A stretch of DNA of 64,000 bases from Methanospirillum lacunae (GTDB lineage Archaea; Halobacteriota; Methanomicrobia; Methanomicrobiales; Methanospirillaceae). Below the pieces are notes generated by a model. That model made no database searches and was not told where the DNA came from. It saw only the letters and a program-made list of their open reading frames with translations. Of this stretch, positions 9,170 to 19,188 are shown one piece after another. The stretch lies in the NCBI RefSeq assembly GCF_046195335.1, contig NZ_CP176093.1. One strand, written 5' to 3'. A program made the translations under genes and the position numbers. Each line of letters starts with the position of its first letter. Position 1 is the stretch's first letter.

Positions 9170-9237
9170 TAACTGTTTTCCGGGATTTGTTGCTGGGAGT
9201 AATCTATAGGTCCATGCCCGGTAAATCATTGGGTACT

Positions 9238-9519
9238 ATGTCGGATCAACTGTTACCATACCTGGAGGCTGTGTATGGTCTGGTAAATGTTGGCATTTTT
9301 ATTCTTTATGGATTTGATAAAATGCAGGCACGTCGAGAAAAATGGAGGATATCTGAAAAGAATCTTCTCATTGGATCTGTCTTTGGTCCCTTTGGTGCCT
9401 TTCTGGCAATGCAGATATTCAGACATAAAACTCAGAAGATGAAGTTCTCTCTTCTGGTTCCTGCAATCATGATTATCCATGTGATCCTGATAACTTTACT
9501 CTTAATCAAGGGATGGTAA
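9238..9519 (+). CDS. DUF1294 family small membrane protein
   Basis: About 93 residues. It has a first membrane segment (VYGLVNVGIFILYGFDKMQA), the family's conserved loop YGFDKMQARREKWRISEKNLL and FGPFGAFLAMQIFRHKTQKMKF, then a second membrane helix at the C-terminus. The DK-x-A and RHKT motifs are diagnostic of DUF1294. The role is unknown. TTG 9187 and ATG 9214 are in the same frame. ATG 9238 gives the usual family length but has only a weak ribosome site, so the exact start is unsure. Confidence 0.8.
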   Translation: MSDQLLPYLEAVYGLVNVGIFILYGFDKMQARREKWRISEKNLLIGSVFGPFGAFLAMQIFRHKTQKMKFSLLVPAIMIIHVILITLLLIKGW

Positions 9520-9608
9520 GTGTCAGTTATTGTCATTCTTCTTTTTCTCTGCTTTGGCCTGGAAATACCCTTACAAAGAACAATTTGTCGGTTCCCTGGT
9601 GATTGTAA

Positions 9609-12173
9609 GTGATTGAACTTTTAGCTCCTGCAGGGACACCGGAAGCATGCCGGGTTGCAATAGCAGCCGGTGCAGATGCGGTCTATCTTGGAGGAAACAG
9701 ATTTGGTGCCCGCCATTTTGCAGGTAACTTTGATGATCAGGCTCTGGAAGAAATCGTAGCCTCTGCTCATTTACGGGGAGTAAAAGTCTATGTAACGGTC
9801 AATACCCTGGTCCATGATACTGAACTCGTGCAGGTGGTACGGTATCTTGAGTTTCTCTGCATGATTGGTGTCGATGCAATTTTGATCCAGGATTTAGGGG
9901 TTCTCTCTCTTGCATCTTCCTTGTTTTCAGGTAAACCCGGGACTCCGGCTCTTCATGCCTCAACCCAGATGGCAGTACACAACCGGGAAGGAGCCCTGTA
10001 TGCTGTGGAGAAGGGGTGCACCCGGATTGTCCTTGCACGTGAACTGGCTGCACGAGAGGTTAGAGACATTGCTGAATCGCTGAAAGAGTCCGGTGCTGAA
10101 GTGGAGATATTCGGGCATGGAGCACTCTGTTATGCGTACTCTGGTCAGTGCCTGCTCTCTGCTGTCATCGGTGGGAGGAGTGGAAACCGGGGAATGTGTG
10201 CTCAACCCTGCAGAAAGCCATATGAACTCATCAAAGGTGTACGCGACAGATATGGAAGACTGACAAAGCCATACCCGGTTGACCACCCAGGTCAATTCCT
10301 TCTTTCAACCCGCGATCTCTCAGTGTATCCTGTTCTGTCCTCAGTTGCTTCTCTACCTATTTCAGCACTTAAGATTGAAGGGCGAATGAGAACTCCTTCA
10401 TACGTGGCTACGGTGGTGTCTATCTACCGGAGAGCTCTGGATGCCGTTATGGCGGGAACATTTTCTCCGTCATCTGAAGAGGAGACAGAACTGGCTCTAG
10501 CTTATTCACGGGGATTCACAACCGGATACCTGAATGGAGAATCCTGTCAGACGGTGATGGGCCGCGGTCTTCCCGGACGGAGGGGTCTTTTAGTTGGAAC
10601 AGTAACCGGAATCACGAGAGAAGGATGGATGAATATAAAGCCGGCACACGATCTGGTTCCCGAGCGAGGAGACGGCCTGGTCTGTATCAGCAATACCAGA
10701 GAGCAGGGTTTTGTGCTCCGACGGGACTCTGTAATACAAAAGGGAGAGGTTCTCCTTGATTCTAATATATCCTGTCATCGGGGTGATCAGGTATATCTCA
10801 CAAGCAGGGGGAGAAACATCCGGCTTCTTGAACAACTCACATCTGATCCAGATACCCGGTATTATGGTTCAATTGGTCTCTCCCTTGAGCTCAATATTTC
10901 TCCGGATGGGGCGGTGGATATCACCGGGACTATCAGAACCCGAACCAAAGGTACTATACCCTTCTCTTTTAGATCAGGGTCACAGTTCAGCCCGGCCCGT
11001 TCCCGTCCCCTGACAGCTGATCTGATCAACGATGCAATCAGGAAAACGGGTGGTACTCTCTTTACAATCGATCATCTGGTAACCTCCTGCCCGGACGGAT
11101 TGTTTGCACCAATCTCTGTTTTGAACGGAATCAGACGGGAGATTCTTGAGTTTGCTCAGTCCTGTATCATTAAATCCTATCTCCCTGAACCAGAACTGAT
11201 GCAGGAGATCAAAGATTCTGCAGAGTCCTGTATTGAGCAATTAAATTATGATCAGGGAACACGGAAATCTAACACTAGATTTAGTGATCTTATCCTTATG
11301 ATACTTGTATCAGATCCCGCTTCTGCCTTATCTGGAGTGGAGGCTGGTGCTAGCAGGGCATACATTGAATGGTACCCAACCAGTTTATCAAGCCATCCTT
11401 CGGATCAACTCGATGAAATTCTCGCCCTTTTTGTTGCTGACCCTTCACGAGCTGATGTTATCGGTATAAAATTGCCGAAAATTCTTCTCCGGTCTGAAAT
11501 GGATCGTCTCATCCAGGCATTACCTGTAATACTAAAAGCGGGGGTGAGGTATCTGATGGTGGATGGCATTGGTGTTGCACAAGCAGTTCTAAAAATAGTT
11601 CCCAATATGCAGGTATGCGGGTACAGCGGACTTAATATTACAAACCATTGCTCACTTGAGGTTCATAGCCAGTTAGAATTCTGCACTCTGTCATGTGAAT
11701 TATCAGGCGATGAGATTCGTGTGCTCCTTGAAAAGAGAACTGACCCTTCACGCCCAGTTGCAATCATTGTTCAGGGTTTGCTTGAGACAATTATTACCGA
11801 GGATCGATTGTGTGTTTCTCATCATATCCCTGAGTCGAATGCTGTATTTGCAATCAGGGATCAGAAAGACCAGGTTTTCCTAATAGTTCTTGATCCAGCC
11901 AACCGGACTCATATTTTTAATTCTGCGGAGACTTCACTCATCGATCATGTGAAAACACTGAAAGAAGCCGGGGGCATAATTGGGATTATCGATGCCAGAT
12001 GGCGTGGTTCAGATTATGCAGGGGAAATGGCAGCGATATGGTCTGATGCCATCAATATGCCGAACGTAAAACAGGGAGAACTGGATTCTGTAAAGGATGC
12101 TATTAGAAATTATGCCTGGGGTGTGCTCACCTCTGCGACATGGAAACGTGGGATCTGCAGAAGTGACTCCTGA
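9609..12173 (+). CDS. Peptidase U32 family protein with DUF3656 region
   Basis: An 854-residue protein starting at a GTG. Residues 1-310 form the U32 TIM-barrel domain: MIELLAPAGT, ADAVYLGG, VYVTVNT, HASTQM, the U32 signature region EIFGHGALCYAYSGQC and SGNRGMCAQPCRKPY with its conserved cysteines, and ALKIEGRMR. The middle part resembles DUF3656, and the C-terminal third is a second barrel-like segment. Characterised U32 members include collagenase-like peptidases and the RlhA/TrhP RNA hydroxylation enzymes, so a role in RNA modification is as plausible as proteolysis. It is monocistronic and cytosolic. Confidence 0.85.
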   Translation: MIELLAPAGTPEACRVAIAAGADAVYLGGNRFGARHFAGNFDDQALEEIVASAHLRGVKVYVTVNTLVHDTELVQVVRYLEFLCMIGVDAILIQDLGVLSLASSLFSGKPGTPALHASTQMAVHNREGALYAVEKGCTRIVLARELAAREVRDIAESLKESGAEVEIFGHGALCYAYSGQCLLSAVIGGRSGNRGMCAQPCRKPYELIKGVRDRYGRLTKPYPVDHPGQFLLSTRDLSVYPVLSSVASLPISALKIEGRMRTPSYVATVVSIYRRALDAVMAGTFSPSSEEETELALAYSRGFTTGYLNGESCQTVMGRGLPGRRGLLVGTVTGITREGWMNIKPAHDLVPERGDGLVCISNTREQGFVLRRDSVIQKGEVLLDSNISCHRGDQVYLTSRGRNIRLLEQLTSDPDTRYYGSIGLSLELNISPDGAVDITGTIRTRTKGTIPFSFRSGSQFSPARSRPLTADLINDAIRKTGGTLFTIDHLVTSCPDGLFAPISVLNGIRREILEFAQSCIIKSYLPEPELMQEIKDSAESCIEQLNYDQGTRKSNTRFSDLILMILVSDPASALSGVEAGASRAYIEWYPTSLSSHPSDQLDEILALFVADPSRADVIGIKLPKILLRSEMDRLIQALPVILKAGVRYLMVDGIGVAQAVLKIVPNMQVCGYSGLNITNHCSLEVHSQLEFCTLSCELSGDEIRVLLEKRTDPSRPVAIIVQGLLETIITEDRLCVSHHIPESNAVFAIRDQKDQVFLIVLDPANRTHIFNSAETSLIDHVKTLKEAGGIIGIIDARWRGSDYAGEMAAIWSDAINMPNVKQGELDSVKDAIRNYAWGVLTSATWKRGICRSDS

Positions 12174-12206
12174 AAAAGATTCTCTCCTTCTGCGAGTATT
12201 ATCTGT

Positions 12207-13112
12207 TTAAACCCTCTCTCCCTGTTTTACCGGGAGATTCTGTCGTGAGGCAAAGAAATACTGTTGGGCATATCCGGCATACTCTCCAAAATATTCCCTG
12301 CAAAAATCTGCAATATCATTGTACGAACATTCTTTCCTGTTACATCGGCGGCTACTGACTTCCGGGTAAAGAGTTGTAATGATATTCCTAATCCAGACAT
12401 CAACCGGGACAACCTCGTACCTGTTATATGCGAAGAGCAGGATACAGTCAGCTACTTTTGGTCCGACTCCTGGAAGTTTCATGAGTTCATCTTTTGCATC
12501 CTGTGTTGAATAGTTGAAAAGACGAGATAAAAAGTCAGGGTCCCTGAGGACATATTGTGCAGTACCAGCCAGGTACGGAGCCCGATAACCTGTACAACAT
12601 GTTCTGAGTTCCTCTTCGCCTCTTCTTGCAAGGTCTGCCGGAGATGGAAAACCAAAGATAGTATTTCCGATAGGCTTGCCATATCGTTCGCAAAGAAGAG
12701 AGATTCTTTTTGTTATAGTTGGGATATTGGAATTTTGAGAACAGATAAAACTAATAAGGCACTCCCAGGGATCCTGCCTGATGATCCGAAGGCCGGCACC
12801 TGCTGATGCGACAGACTCAAAGAGTTCATCAATTCTGATTCCGGTTTCACAAGCGTATTTTGAGATTGAATATTTGATCTGGCTGATAATCTCCTGAGCC
12901 TTAATCTCAAGGTTGAAATACCTGATTATCTCAGCCTCATTGATTCCATCATACGTGATGAGGTCACCATTTTGACTGATGGTTATCACTTTCCCTGCAA
13001 TAACTCCTGCCCATTGGCCCCCGGCCCGATTCCATCTGAAAACCTGCCCACAGTCAAGAGTCAGATCCAGATCAAAGGGAAGTTGTTCTGGTGTGAGATG
13101 ATAGGTTTTCAT
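12207..13112 (-). CDS. ogg: 8-oxoguanine DNA glycosylase/AP lyase, OGG1 type
   Basis: From ATG 13112 the protein has 301 residues, like OGG1. The N-terminal domain has LDCGQVFRW. The helix-hairpin-helix segment LPGVGPKVADCILLF (about 213-227) carries the catalytic Lys219, and the GPD motif VPVDVW carries Asp238. The family removes 8-oxoguanine opposite cytosine and nicks the strand by a beta-lyase reaction. The long frame opens at 13202, but the stretch before 13112 has no homologous text. GGAGGTG abuts the ATG, closer than usual. The upstream region overlaps the false 5' extension of the next plus-strand gene. Confidence 0.92.
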   Translation of the reverse strand: MKTYHLTPEQLPFDLDLTLDCGQVFRWNRAGGQWAGVIAGKVITISQNGDLITYDGINEAEIIRYFNLEIKAQEIISQIKYSISKYACETGIRIDELFESVASAGAGLRIIRQDPWECLISFICSQNSNIPTITKRISLLCERYGKPIGNTIFGFPSPADLARRGEEELRTCCTGYRAPYLAGTAQYVLRDPDFLSRLFNYSTQDAKDELMKLPGVGPKVADCILLFAYNRYEVVPVDVWIRNIITTLYPEVSSRRCNRKECSYNDIADFCREYFGEYAGYAQQYFFASRQNLPVKQGERV

Positions 13113-13247
13113 CACCTCCACAGGTTCTCTTTGTCTTATATCAGTCCTCCGGTTCATCCAATACAGATGAACAGAGCGACAAAGCCAAATAGTTCTGTAC
13201 AAATACGGATAAATACTGATGTTGTGTGGTATTCTGGTGATAAAAAG

Positions 13248-13925
13248 ATGAGAATCAGGTTCTGGATCCTGGGGATAACACTTCTTCTATCCCTTGCCCC
13301 TTTGTGTACGGCTGCCGATAATTATTCAACTGCGGCCATACCTGCCGGAAATGTAACTGCCACACTCACAGCGCCTCCAAGCGTAACTGGTAGCGGTAAT
13401 GATTACAATTCTGGTGTGATAGATCTTCAGACCGGCTGGAATCTGGTTGGAATTCCCCGCAGACTTGCAGAAGATAAAAATTCGGCCTCTCTCTTTGCTC
13501 ACATTGACTCAGCCGGGCGAAGTATCTGGACCTTTGATCCTGCTGGTAAAGGTTGGAAGGATCTAACTGCGCAAGATAAACTCTCACCCCTTGATGGATA
13601 TTTTATCTACTCTGCAAAACCTGACAAAGTAACCCTCTCATACTCGGTAGATCCTCTTCAGGTTCCCCCGGTAAAGGACCTTCAGACTGGCTGGAACCTG
13701 GTTGGATTCTCTGGAGCGACAGATGCCTCGGCACGCGATTCCCTCCTTTCGATCAGAAAAACCTGGACCCAGGTTATCGGGTGGGATCCGGTAAAACAGC
13801 AGACTGAAGATTCAATCATCAACGGAGGTAATGATACTCACGCTGACTCCCGGATGATGATTCCAATGCGTGCATATTGGGTGTATGCAGACTCTCCCTG
13901 TAGTCTGGCTAGTATCGGAGCCTGA
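13248..13925 (+). CDS. Secreted protein with two WNLVG repeats
   Basis: About 225 residues from ATG 13248, with a signal peptide (RFWILGITLLLSLAPLCTA). Two similar halves follow, beginning DLQTGWNLVGIP and DLQTGWNLVGFS, each continuing to a WTFDP or VIGWDP strand and then an aromatic PLDGYFIYS or PMRAYWVYA motif. This repeat is common in methanogen and bacterial surface proteins and probably forms a small beta-domain. The reading frame is open back to 12972, but that part is antisense to the glycosylase gene and has no signal, so it is excluded. Confidence 0.75.
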   Translation: MRIRFWILGITLLLSLAPLCTAADNYSTAAIPAGNVTATLTAPPSVTGSGNDYNSGVIDLQTGWNLVGIPRRLAEDKNSASLFAHIDSAGRSIWTFDPAGKGWKDLTAQDKLSPLDGYFIYSAKPDKVTLSYSVDPLQVPPVKDLQTGWNLVGFSGATDASARDSLLSIRKTWTQVIGWDPVKQQTEDSIINGGNDTHADSRMMIPMRAYWVYADSPCSLASIGA

Positions 13926-13937
13926 ACTTCTCTCTCC

Positions 13938-13948
13938 TTTTCTTTTTT
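13938..13948 (+). terminator. T-rich terminator
   Basis: A pyrimidine-rich stretch ending in six T lies about 13-23 bases after the stop of the preceding secreted-protein gene. It is a plausible archaeal transcript end. Confidence 0.4.
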
Positions 13949-14047
13949 AATAATGACCGGGCAATATGGATCTGATTGGTATCTGCCATGTGCAAAGAGA
14001 TATCAAGGCCAGAAGAGCAAGGTATGATGAGTATCAGGTGAATATCT

Positions 14048-16573
14048 GTGAAGACTGTCTGCAGGCATATTTTTCTTTTTCTCCTAATATTTGCACTTTC
14101 TATCGGGATGGGAAGTGCCGCGAATATCACTACAGATCTAAATTATCCCGAATACTGGGTCAAGGATGCGGTTGGACAATACTCACTTGGTCACTTTGAT
14201 CGTGCTCTTACCCTTCTTGACAACGCAGTATATCAGGATCCAACACTCGCAAGTGCATGGATGTGGCGTAGCAAAACCCTCATAGAGTTAGGGCGAACAA
14301 AGGAAGCTCAGGAGAGTCTTGCTAAAGCAAAAGAACTTGATCCTCTTATTGATAATCCATATCTGAAAAAAGTTGGTTCACTTGCCAACCTGAAAGTGAC
14401 GCCAGTCCCCACGGCACGACCTACAGAAAGTGAGGACGAACTCAAAAAGATGATCCAGTCTGACGTCAACGTGACGAACAGCCCTGATCCAACTGGTCCG
14501 GATATGGTGCTCTATGATCTTCAGGCTACGGTTAATCCTGCTACCCAGCAGGTTGAAGTCACAGCAGTCATAGGCAATGAGGGAGTGAAGCCAACAAGCA
14601 ACTTCTTCATATCCTTCTATGGTTCGTACACCACACCGGTCTCATCATCAGATTCACCGATAGGATTTTACCTGGTGGATAACCTGCTTCCGGGAACCAA
14701 AAAGACCATTGTCGGTTATTTCCCTATAGCAGAGATACCCTCCGGTACCTATTATATCGGTGCGTACATTGATCCAAACGGTCAGATCCGTGAGATGAGC
14801 AAGGATAATAATGGAAAGACCGCTTCTGCGAAGGTAAGTATTCCTGAAGTGAATACAAGTGCAGGTACCCAGCGGGGCAGTATCCAGTTGGCTGTCCCGG
14901 TGACTCCTTCTGTAGAGCCAATATCCACAAAGAGGGCAGACCTGGTACTTGATGCAATATCAGGACCCAGCACTGCAATGCTCGGTGAAGAAATCCCAAT
15001 CAATACCACCGTTCGAAATGCTGGTGATGCAGATTCAGAGAAGTTCAGAGTATCTGTCTATCTCTCCAGGGATGGATCAATTTCAGATGATGACATCGAA
15101 CTGGGATATGGCGATGTTCCTGATCTTGCTGCAGGCAAAGCACGAGAGGGTACTGCGATTGCAACAATCCCCCTGAATGTGGCGGCCGGTTCATACTATC
15201 TGGTGGGATTCGCAGACAGCCAGGAAAAAATCCGTGAAAAGGATAAGACCAACAATGTCCGTTCAACCAACTCGGCGATTACCATAACCAAGCCTTCTGT
15301 ACCTGGTTATGAGTCTGCATCAACACCTGCTCCAACTGGCACACCTACTCCGGTTCAGGTTCTGGTCACACCAAAAGGAACTCCAGTTCAATCAGTATCT
15401 CCGATACTGACGCAGGTTCCTGAGTCCAAGCCGACTGTTGTACCGACCACTCCAGTTAAAACACCCACTCCGGTAATCACTGCAGAACCTATAATTGAGG
15501 CATCTAAAGAACAGGTCTCGACAAGTCTTCCTGATCTTGTTGTTGACGCAATTACCTCTCCGGGAACCGCAGAACCAGGAGAGAAAATTCTCATAAATAC
15601 CACTGTTCGTAATGCCGGGGATAGTGATGCCGGTACATTCAGATTATCAGTCTATCTCTCAAAAGACGGAACCGTATCTGACGATGATCTTGAACTTGGA
15701 TATGGTGATGTTCCAGATCTTGCAGCAGGAAAAGCTCGTCAGGGTTCAGCAGTTGCAGTCATCCCTCAGAATACTACTGCAGGTTCATACTACATAGTCG
15801 CACTTGCAGACAGCCTTAGGGCAGTCAATGAGAGTGACAAAACGAATAATTCCCGTGCAATGGAGTCACCAATTACGATCTCCGCGACCAAGGTGGCATC
15901 TCAGACACCAACACCTACTCCAACAATTGCTTCAACACCAGCGCCAACCCGCATCTCAACTCCTGTACCAACTGCAACACCTACATCAGTACCGACTACA
16001 GCAGTCTCCACTCCAACGCCTATAGTAACCGCAACGCCAACTCCGAAACCAACTACGGTTTCTCCAACTCCTGCCCCGACCGTTAAACAGACGCCGGTGC
16101 CAACTACTAAAATAACCACTGTGCCAACAACTGCAGTCCCGACATCTCAAGCAACACGTTCAACTTCAGATGAATCACAGCAGGTAACTTCAAACCTCTC
16201 CGCACAATTACTTCCTGATTTGGTAGTTAAGGTAAGATCATCCGGAACCTCCGGAACGCCAGGTGGGAGTTTCAAAGCAACAACCACATTGCAGAATAAT
16301 GGAAAAGCTGATGCAGAAAACTTCGATGTCTCACTGTATCTCTCTCCAGACAAAACATTTGACCCGAAGACCAGTTATCTTGTAGGCAAAGGAAAGATAG
16401 ATAGTATTATTTCTGGAAAACAGATGGTTAGTGATACTGAAGTTCCGATCCCGGCAACGATTGAACCAGGTAGTTATTACTTTGTCATCTATGCAGATTC
16501 TTCAGAAGTGTTAAAAGAAACCAACAAAGAGAACAATATTGCAATGGGAAAAAGTCCGGTTGTGATTAAGTAA
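14048..16573 (+). CDS. Secreted TPR protein with four CARDB domains
   Basis: An 841-residue protein starting at GTG. A signal peptide (about 5-25) is followed by a TPR pair (about 40-105, YSLGHFDRALTLLDNAVYQDP). Then come four CARDB-type adhesion domains, about 150-265, 298-415, 497-615 and 725-841. Domains two and three are close copies (both contain GYGDVPDLAAGKAR). Pro/Thr linkers rich in TPTPxP separate them (about 420-490 and 620-710). The design suggests an extended cell-surface protein with a repeat-duplicated binding module; the ligand is unknown. There is no C-terminal membrane anchor, so it may be released or held non-covalently. Confidence 0.82.
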   Translation: MKTVCRHIFLFLLIFALSIGMGSAANITTDLNYPEYWVKDAVGQYSLGHFDRALTLLDNAVYQDPTLASAWMWRSKTLIELGRTKEAQESLAKAKELDPLIDNPYLKKVGSLANLKVTPVPTARPTESEDELKKMIQSDVNVTNSPDPTGPDMVLYDLQATVNPATQQVEVTAVIGNEGVKPTSNFFISFYGSYTTPVSSSDSPIGFYLVDNLLPGTKKTIVGYFPIAEIPSGTYYIGAYIDPNGQIREMSKDNNGKTASAKVSIPEVNTSAGTQRGSIQLAVPVTPSVEPISTKRADLVLDAISGPSTAMLGEEIPINTTVRNAGDADSEKFRVSVYLSRDGSISDDDIELGYGDVPDLAAGKAREGTAIATIPLNVAAGSYYLVGFADSQEKIREKDKTNNVRSTNSAITITKPSVPGYESASTPAPTGTPTPVQVLVTPKGTPVQSVSPILTQVPESKPTVVPTTPVKTPTPVITAEPIIEASKEQVSTSLPDLVVDAITSPGTAEPGEKILINTTVRNAGDSDAGTFRLSVYLSKDGTVSDDDLELGYGDVPDLAAGKARQGSAVAVIPQNTTAGSYYIVALADSLRAVNESDKTNNSRAMESPITISATKVASQTPTPTPTIASTPAPTRISTPVPTATPTSVPTTAVSTPTPIVTATPTPKPTTVSPTPAPTVKQTPVPTTKITTVPTTAVPTSQATRSTSDESQQVTSNLSAQLLPDLVVKVRSSGTSGTPGGSFKATTTLQNNGKADAENFDVSLYLSPDKTFDPKTSYLVGKGKIDSIISGKQMVSDTEVPIPATIEPGSYYFVIYADSSEVLKETNKENNIAMGKSPVVIK

Positions 16574-16678
16574 CCCTGGATCTTGATATTCCCTCTGCAA
16601 TATTTTTAAGCAGTTCATCATTGAGTATCAGGACGAATTACTAATCCCTCTCTGAAAAATTATAATTTCGTTAGTATC

Positions 16679-17071
16679 ATGACCTCTGAACCAGACCTTC
16701 TCTTTCATGAAGGAAAAGCAGCGTGGCGGGCAGGCAATCTTCAGCAGGCTGCTGATCTTTTTTTTGAGATCCTTGAAGCAGATGATCAGTATCACCTAGC
16801 CTGGAATGCACTGGGTGTTGTGTATTCACAGGCAGGAGAGTATGAAGAGGCTGATACCTGCTTTAAAAATGCACTTTTTCTGACTCCTGATAATCCGGTA
16901 TATCTTCAGAACAGGGGAAAAAACAACCGGAAACTCGAGGCTCTCTGGGAAAAGTCAGAACCTGTAAAACCAGCAGTAAAAATTCCACATATGTACATAA
17001 TCATGGGGATAGTTATCGTTATTCTGATAATAGTGATCTCTTATTTTCTTCTTTTAAAGCAATCCATTTAA
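16679..17071 (+). CDS. TPR protein with C-terminal membrane anchor
   Basis: A 130-residue protein. Residues 5-75 form about two TPR units (FHEGKAAWRAGNLQQAADLFF and LAWNALGVVYSQAGEYEEADTCF). After a charged linker a single transmembrane helix (about 104-125, YIIMGIVIVILIIVISYFLL) ends in KQSI. The tail-anchored layout puts the TPR in the cytosol, where it could bridge proteins at the membrane. It lies about 100 bases downstream of the TPR/CARDB gene, perhaps in the same transcript. Confidence 0.75.
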   Translation: MTSEPDLLFHEGKAAWRAGNLQQAADLFFEILEADDQYHLAWNALGVVYSQAGEYEEADTCFKNALFLTPDNPVYLQNRGKNNRKLEALWEKSEPVKPAVKIPHMYIIMGIVIVILIIVISYFLLLKQSI

Positions 17072-17184
17072 TTTATCAGATATCAGATAAATATCGCTCA
17101 AAAATTCCTTCTCATGACTTCTCTTGATTATACAGAGAATATGATGAAATATTTGATGTCTGTTTATTAACTCCATCATCAGGA

Positions 17185-17961
17185 ATGAGCGAGGAAAAAA
17201 GAATTTCTCCCGGATACCGGTGGCTGAGGTGCGATCTTCATACTCACACCCCTGTCTCCTGTGACACTCCTGAAATGAATGGAGTTTCAGAGACAGAATG
17301 GCTCACTTCTTTCATGAAGCATCGTATCGATCTTGTTGCCATTACTGATCATAACACTGGTAGGTGGATCGATTCCCTGAAATATGCCTACTCCAATATG
17401 AAATGTAATAATTCCTCATTTTTTCGCCCAATCATCCTTATCCCGGGAGTTGAAATTACCACCGCAGATGGTATTCACCTTCTGGCTTTGTTTGATCTCA
17501 AAGCGACGACATCATTTATTGAGGATTTCTTGACTCTACTTGGCTCTCCTGTTGAAACACGGGGTGACTCATCCTGTATTGCCGGAATAGGAACCTTTGC
17601 TATCATAAAACTGATCACTGCACATGGTGGACTTGCTATTCCTGCTCATATTGACCGAAAACGCGGGAAAGGATTACTCAATCTTGAACCCGGGTTACTG
17701 ATTCCTATCCTTGAATCCAATGAGATACAGGTGGTTGAATCCCTTAGTGAAAGGGCTGGATGGCCACCATGTGGAAAAACCTGGAGGGTGGTTGCGGGAT
17801 CTGATTCTCACATGCTTTCTTCTGAAGATCCCTATTCCCGGTTTCCCGGTTGTATCTATACAAAGATCATCATGAAATCTGGAACACTCCAGGACCTGGT
17901 TCAGGCATTAGGCCGCCCTAAGGGAATTCGCCGGGTAATACCTGAACATTATATTGAGTAA
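17185..17961 (+). CDS. PHP-domain metal-dependent phosphoesterase
   Basis: A 258-residue protein with PHP motifs: RCDLHTHTPVSCDTPE near the N-terminus, VAITDHNTG (about 53-61), PGVEITTADGIHLLAL, then IPAHIDRKRG and a C-terminal GSDSHML. These histidines and aspartates bind the metal cluster. The group includes TrpH-type nucleotide 3',5'-phosphatases and polymerase-linked phosphoesterases, so the substrate is probably a phosphorylated nucleotide or sugar. AGGA sits directly before ATG 17185. Gene and fold are secure, substrate is not. Confidence 0.85.
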   Translation: MSEEKRISPGYRWLRCDLHTHTPVSCDTPEMNGVSETEWLTSFMKHRIDLVAITDHNTGRWIDSLKYAYSNMKCNNSSFFRPIILIPGVEITTADGIHLLALFDLKATTSFIEDFLTLLGSPVETRGDSSCIAGIGTFAIIKLITAHGGLAIPAHIDRKRGKGLLNLEPGLLIPILESNEIQVVESLSERAGWPPCGKTWRVVAGSDSHMLSSEDPYSRFPGCIYTKIIMKSGTLQDLVQALGRPKGIRRVIPEHYIE

Positions 17962-18033
17962 GAGATGTTCTCCGGCACCAGTTCTTCAGAACACAACCAA
18001 ATGCTTCCTCTCTCTAAAATGGATGTGGATATA

Positions 18034-19017
18034 TTACAGGCTGATATCAAGAGCTGCTTGTATTGATGTGACATTCATCCCTGTGCTGAGTCTTCCACCA
18101 TACAGAAGTTCGATCGCCTCATTATCAAGTTCTGATAAATTTGAACGATAGTTTGACTTGGTATAAAAGAAACTATCAGTGTCAGCACTGGTTTCCCCGT
18201 GAAACCCAAGATTCCAGAGCAGGGATTTTATGAGATAATATCGTCGCTCCTGTCCTTCCAATCCATCCCAAAGGTAGACATATCCTGGTGCGATAATTCC
18301 TACCAGTGTTCCAGTATTATCTTTCAGCAGTTCTTCAGATGCGGATTTGTATTTGTCTTTTTTGTAATTATCAAGGAACTGCCGTGTAGTAATTTTAATC
18401 CGGTAATAATGATACGGGATCTCTTCGTAGTTGTTTTTTAGTTCGCCTTTGAGTACTGATTCGTCTTCAAACTGTGTGGTCGTGGAGAGATTGTTGAACG
18501 TTCGTGCAAACGCCAGAACAGTGTTTACATCATCCCTGGTATATCCTTCATCAAACCAGATCATATAATCTTTGTCACCCTGAAGAAGGGTAATATTAGC
18601 ATTGTCCTTTCCGAATACTATCGCAAGCAGATGCTGAACAATTGAATCCTTGATATCTGTATCATTTCTCATTTGGAGCAGGTACTCATCAGACTGCAGA
18701 TCTCCCCTGATGTAAAGAACTTCTGGAGTTGAGACTCCGATGGTCATTCCCGGACCAATTTTTAAAATCTGGTCCCTGGATCCCGTATTTGTCAGAATTG
18801 TTTTAAGCAGATCAGGGGATACAAGTTTAATCTCAAAAATGGGTTCAGAATCATTCTGTATATTAGTTTCTTGAGATGAAATCAGGCTTGAAGAATCGTA
18901 AATACTGCCATTACTGGCCTTCTGTGAGACCGGATTATCACCTGTACAATTACCTGCCACCCCCAAACATAACAGGAGGATAAGACAACAATATACCGGA
19001 AACCGGTAATTCCCCAT
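18034..19017 (-). CDS. Secreted paralogue A of a DUF2927-like pair
   Basis: A 327-residue exported protein (signal peptide about 6-24). From about residue 60 it aligns by eye along its whole length with the divergently transcribed neighbour at 19189-20205. Shared landmarks are YxxxRGDLQ, HLLxIxFGxDN, FEDExVLxxxLxxNYExIPYxYY, RRYYLIKSLLWNLGFHG, and LSELDNEAIELLYGGRLSTGM. The C-terminal leucine, aspartate and LYG pattern recalls DUF2927 peptidase-like proteins, but the HExxH zinc site is absent, so it should be inactive as such a peptidase. It appears to be a tail-to-tail duplicate now arranged back to back. Confidence 0.7.
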   Translation of the reverse strand: MGNYRFPVYCCLILLLCLGVAGNCTGDNPVSQKASNGSIYDSSSLISSQETNIQNDSEPIFEIKLVSPDLLKTILTNTGSRDQILKIGPGMTIGVSTPEVLYIRGDLQSDEYLLQMRNDTDIKDSIVQHLLAIVFGKDNANITLLQGDKDYMIWFDEGYTRDDVNTVLAFARTFNNLSTTTQFEDESVLKGELKNNYEEIPYHYYRIKITTRQFLDNYKKDKYKSASEELLKDNTGTLVGIIAPGYVYLWDGLEGQERRYYLIKSLLWNLGFHGETSADTDSFFYTKSNYRSNLSELDNEAIELLYGGRLSTGMNVTSIQAALDISL

Positions 19018-19188
19018 ACCAGAAGTGATTCATAAATGGATATAATATTTGTTTAAATTTAATATATGGCAGTATATTGCTCTATATTCTTGTTTTATCA
19101 TCTCAATTATCTCTATTCTTATATTGCGTCAATATTGTTCTTTAGAGTGGCAAAATACTGAAATATAACTGAGATTAATAGATAAATT

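Noticed and set aside
12972..13247. 5' extension of the WNLVG-repeat gene
   Set aside because: It is antisense to the glycosylase gene, and the signal peptide begins only at 13248.
14724..16353. Several minus-strand frames opposite the CARDB gene
   Set aside because: Shadows of a Thr/Pro-rich coding sequence without starts or known motifs.
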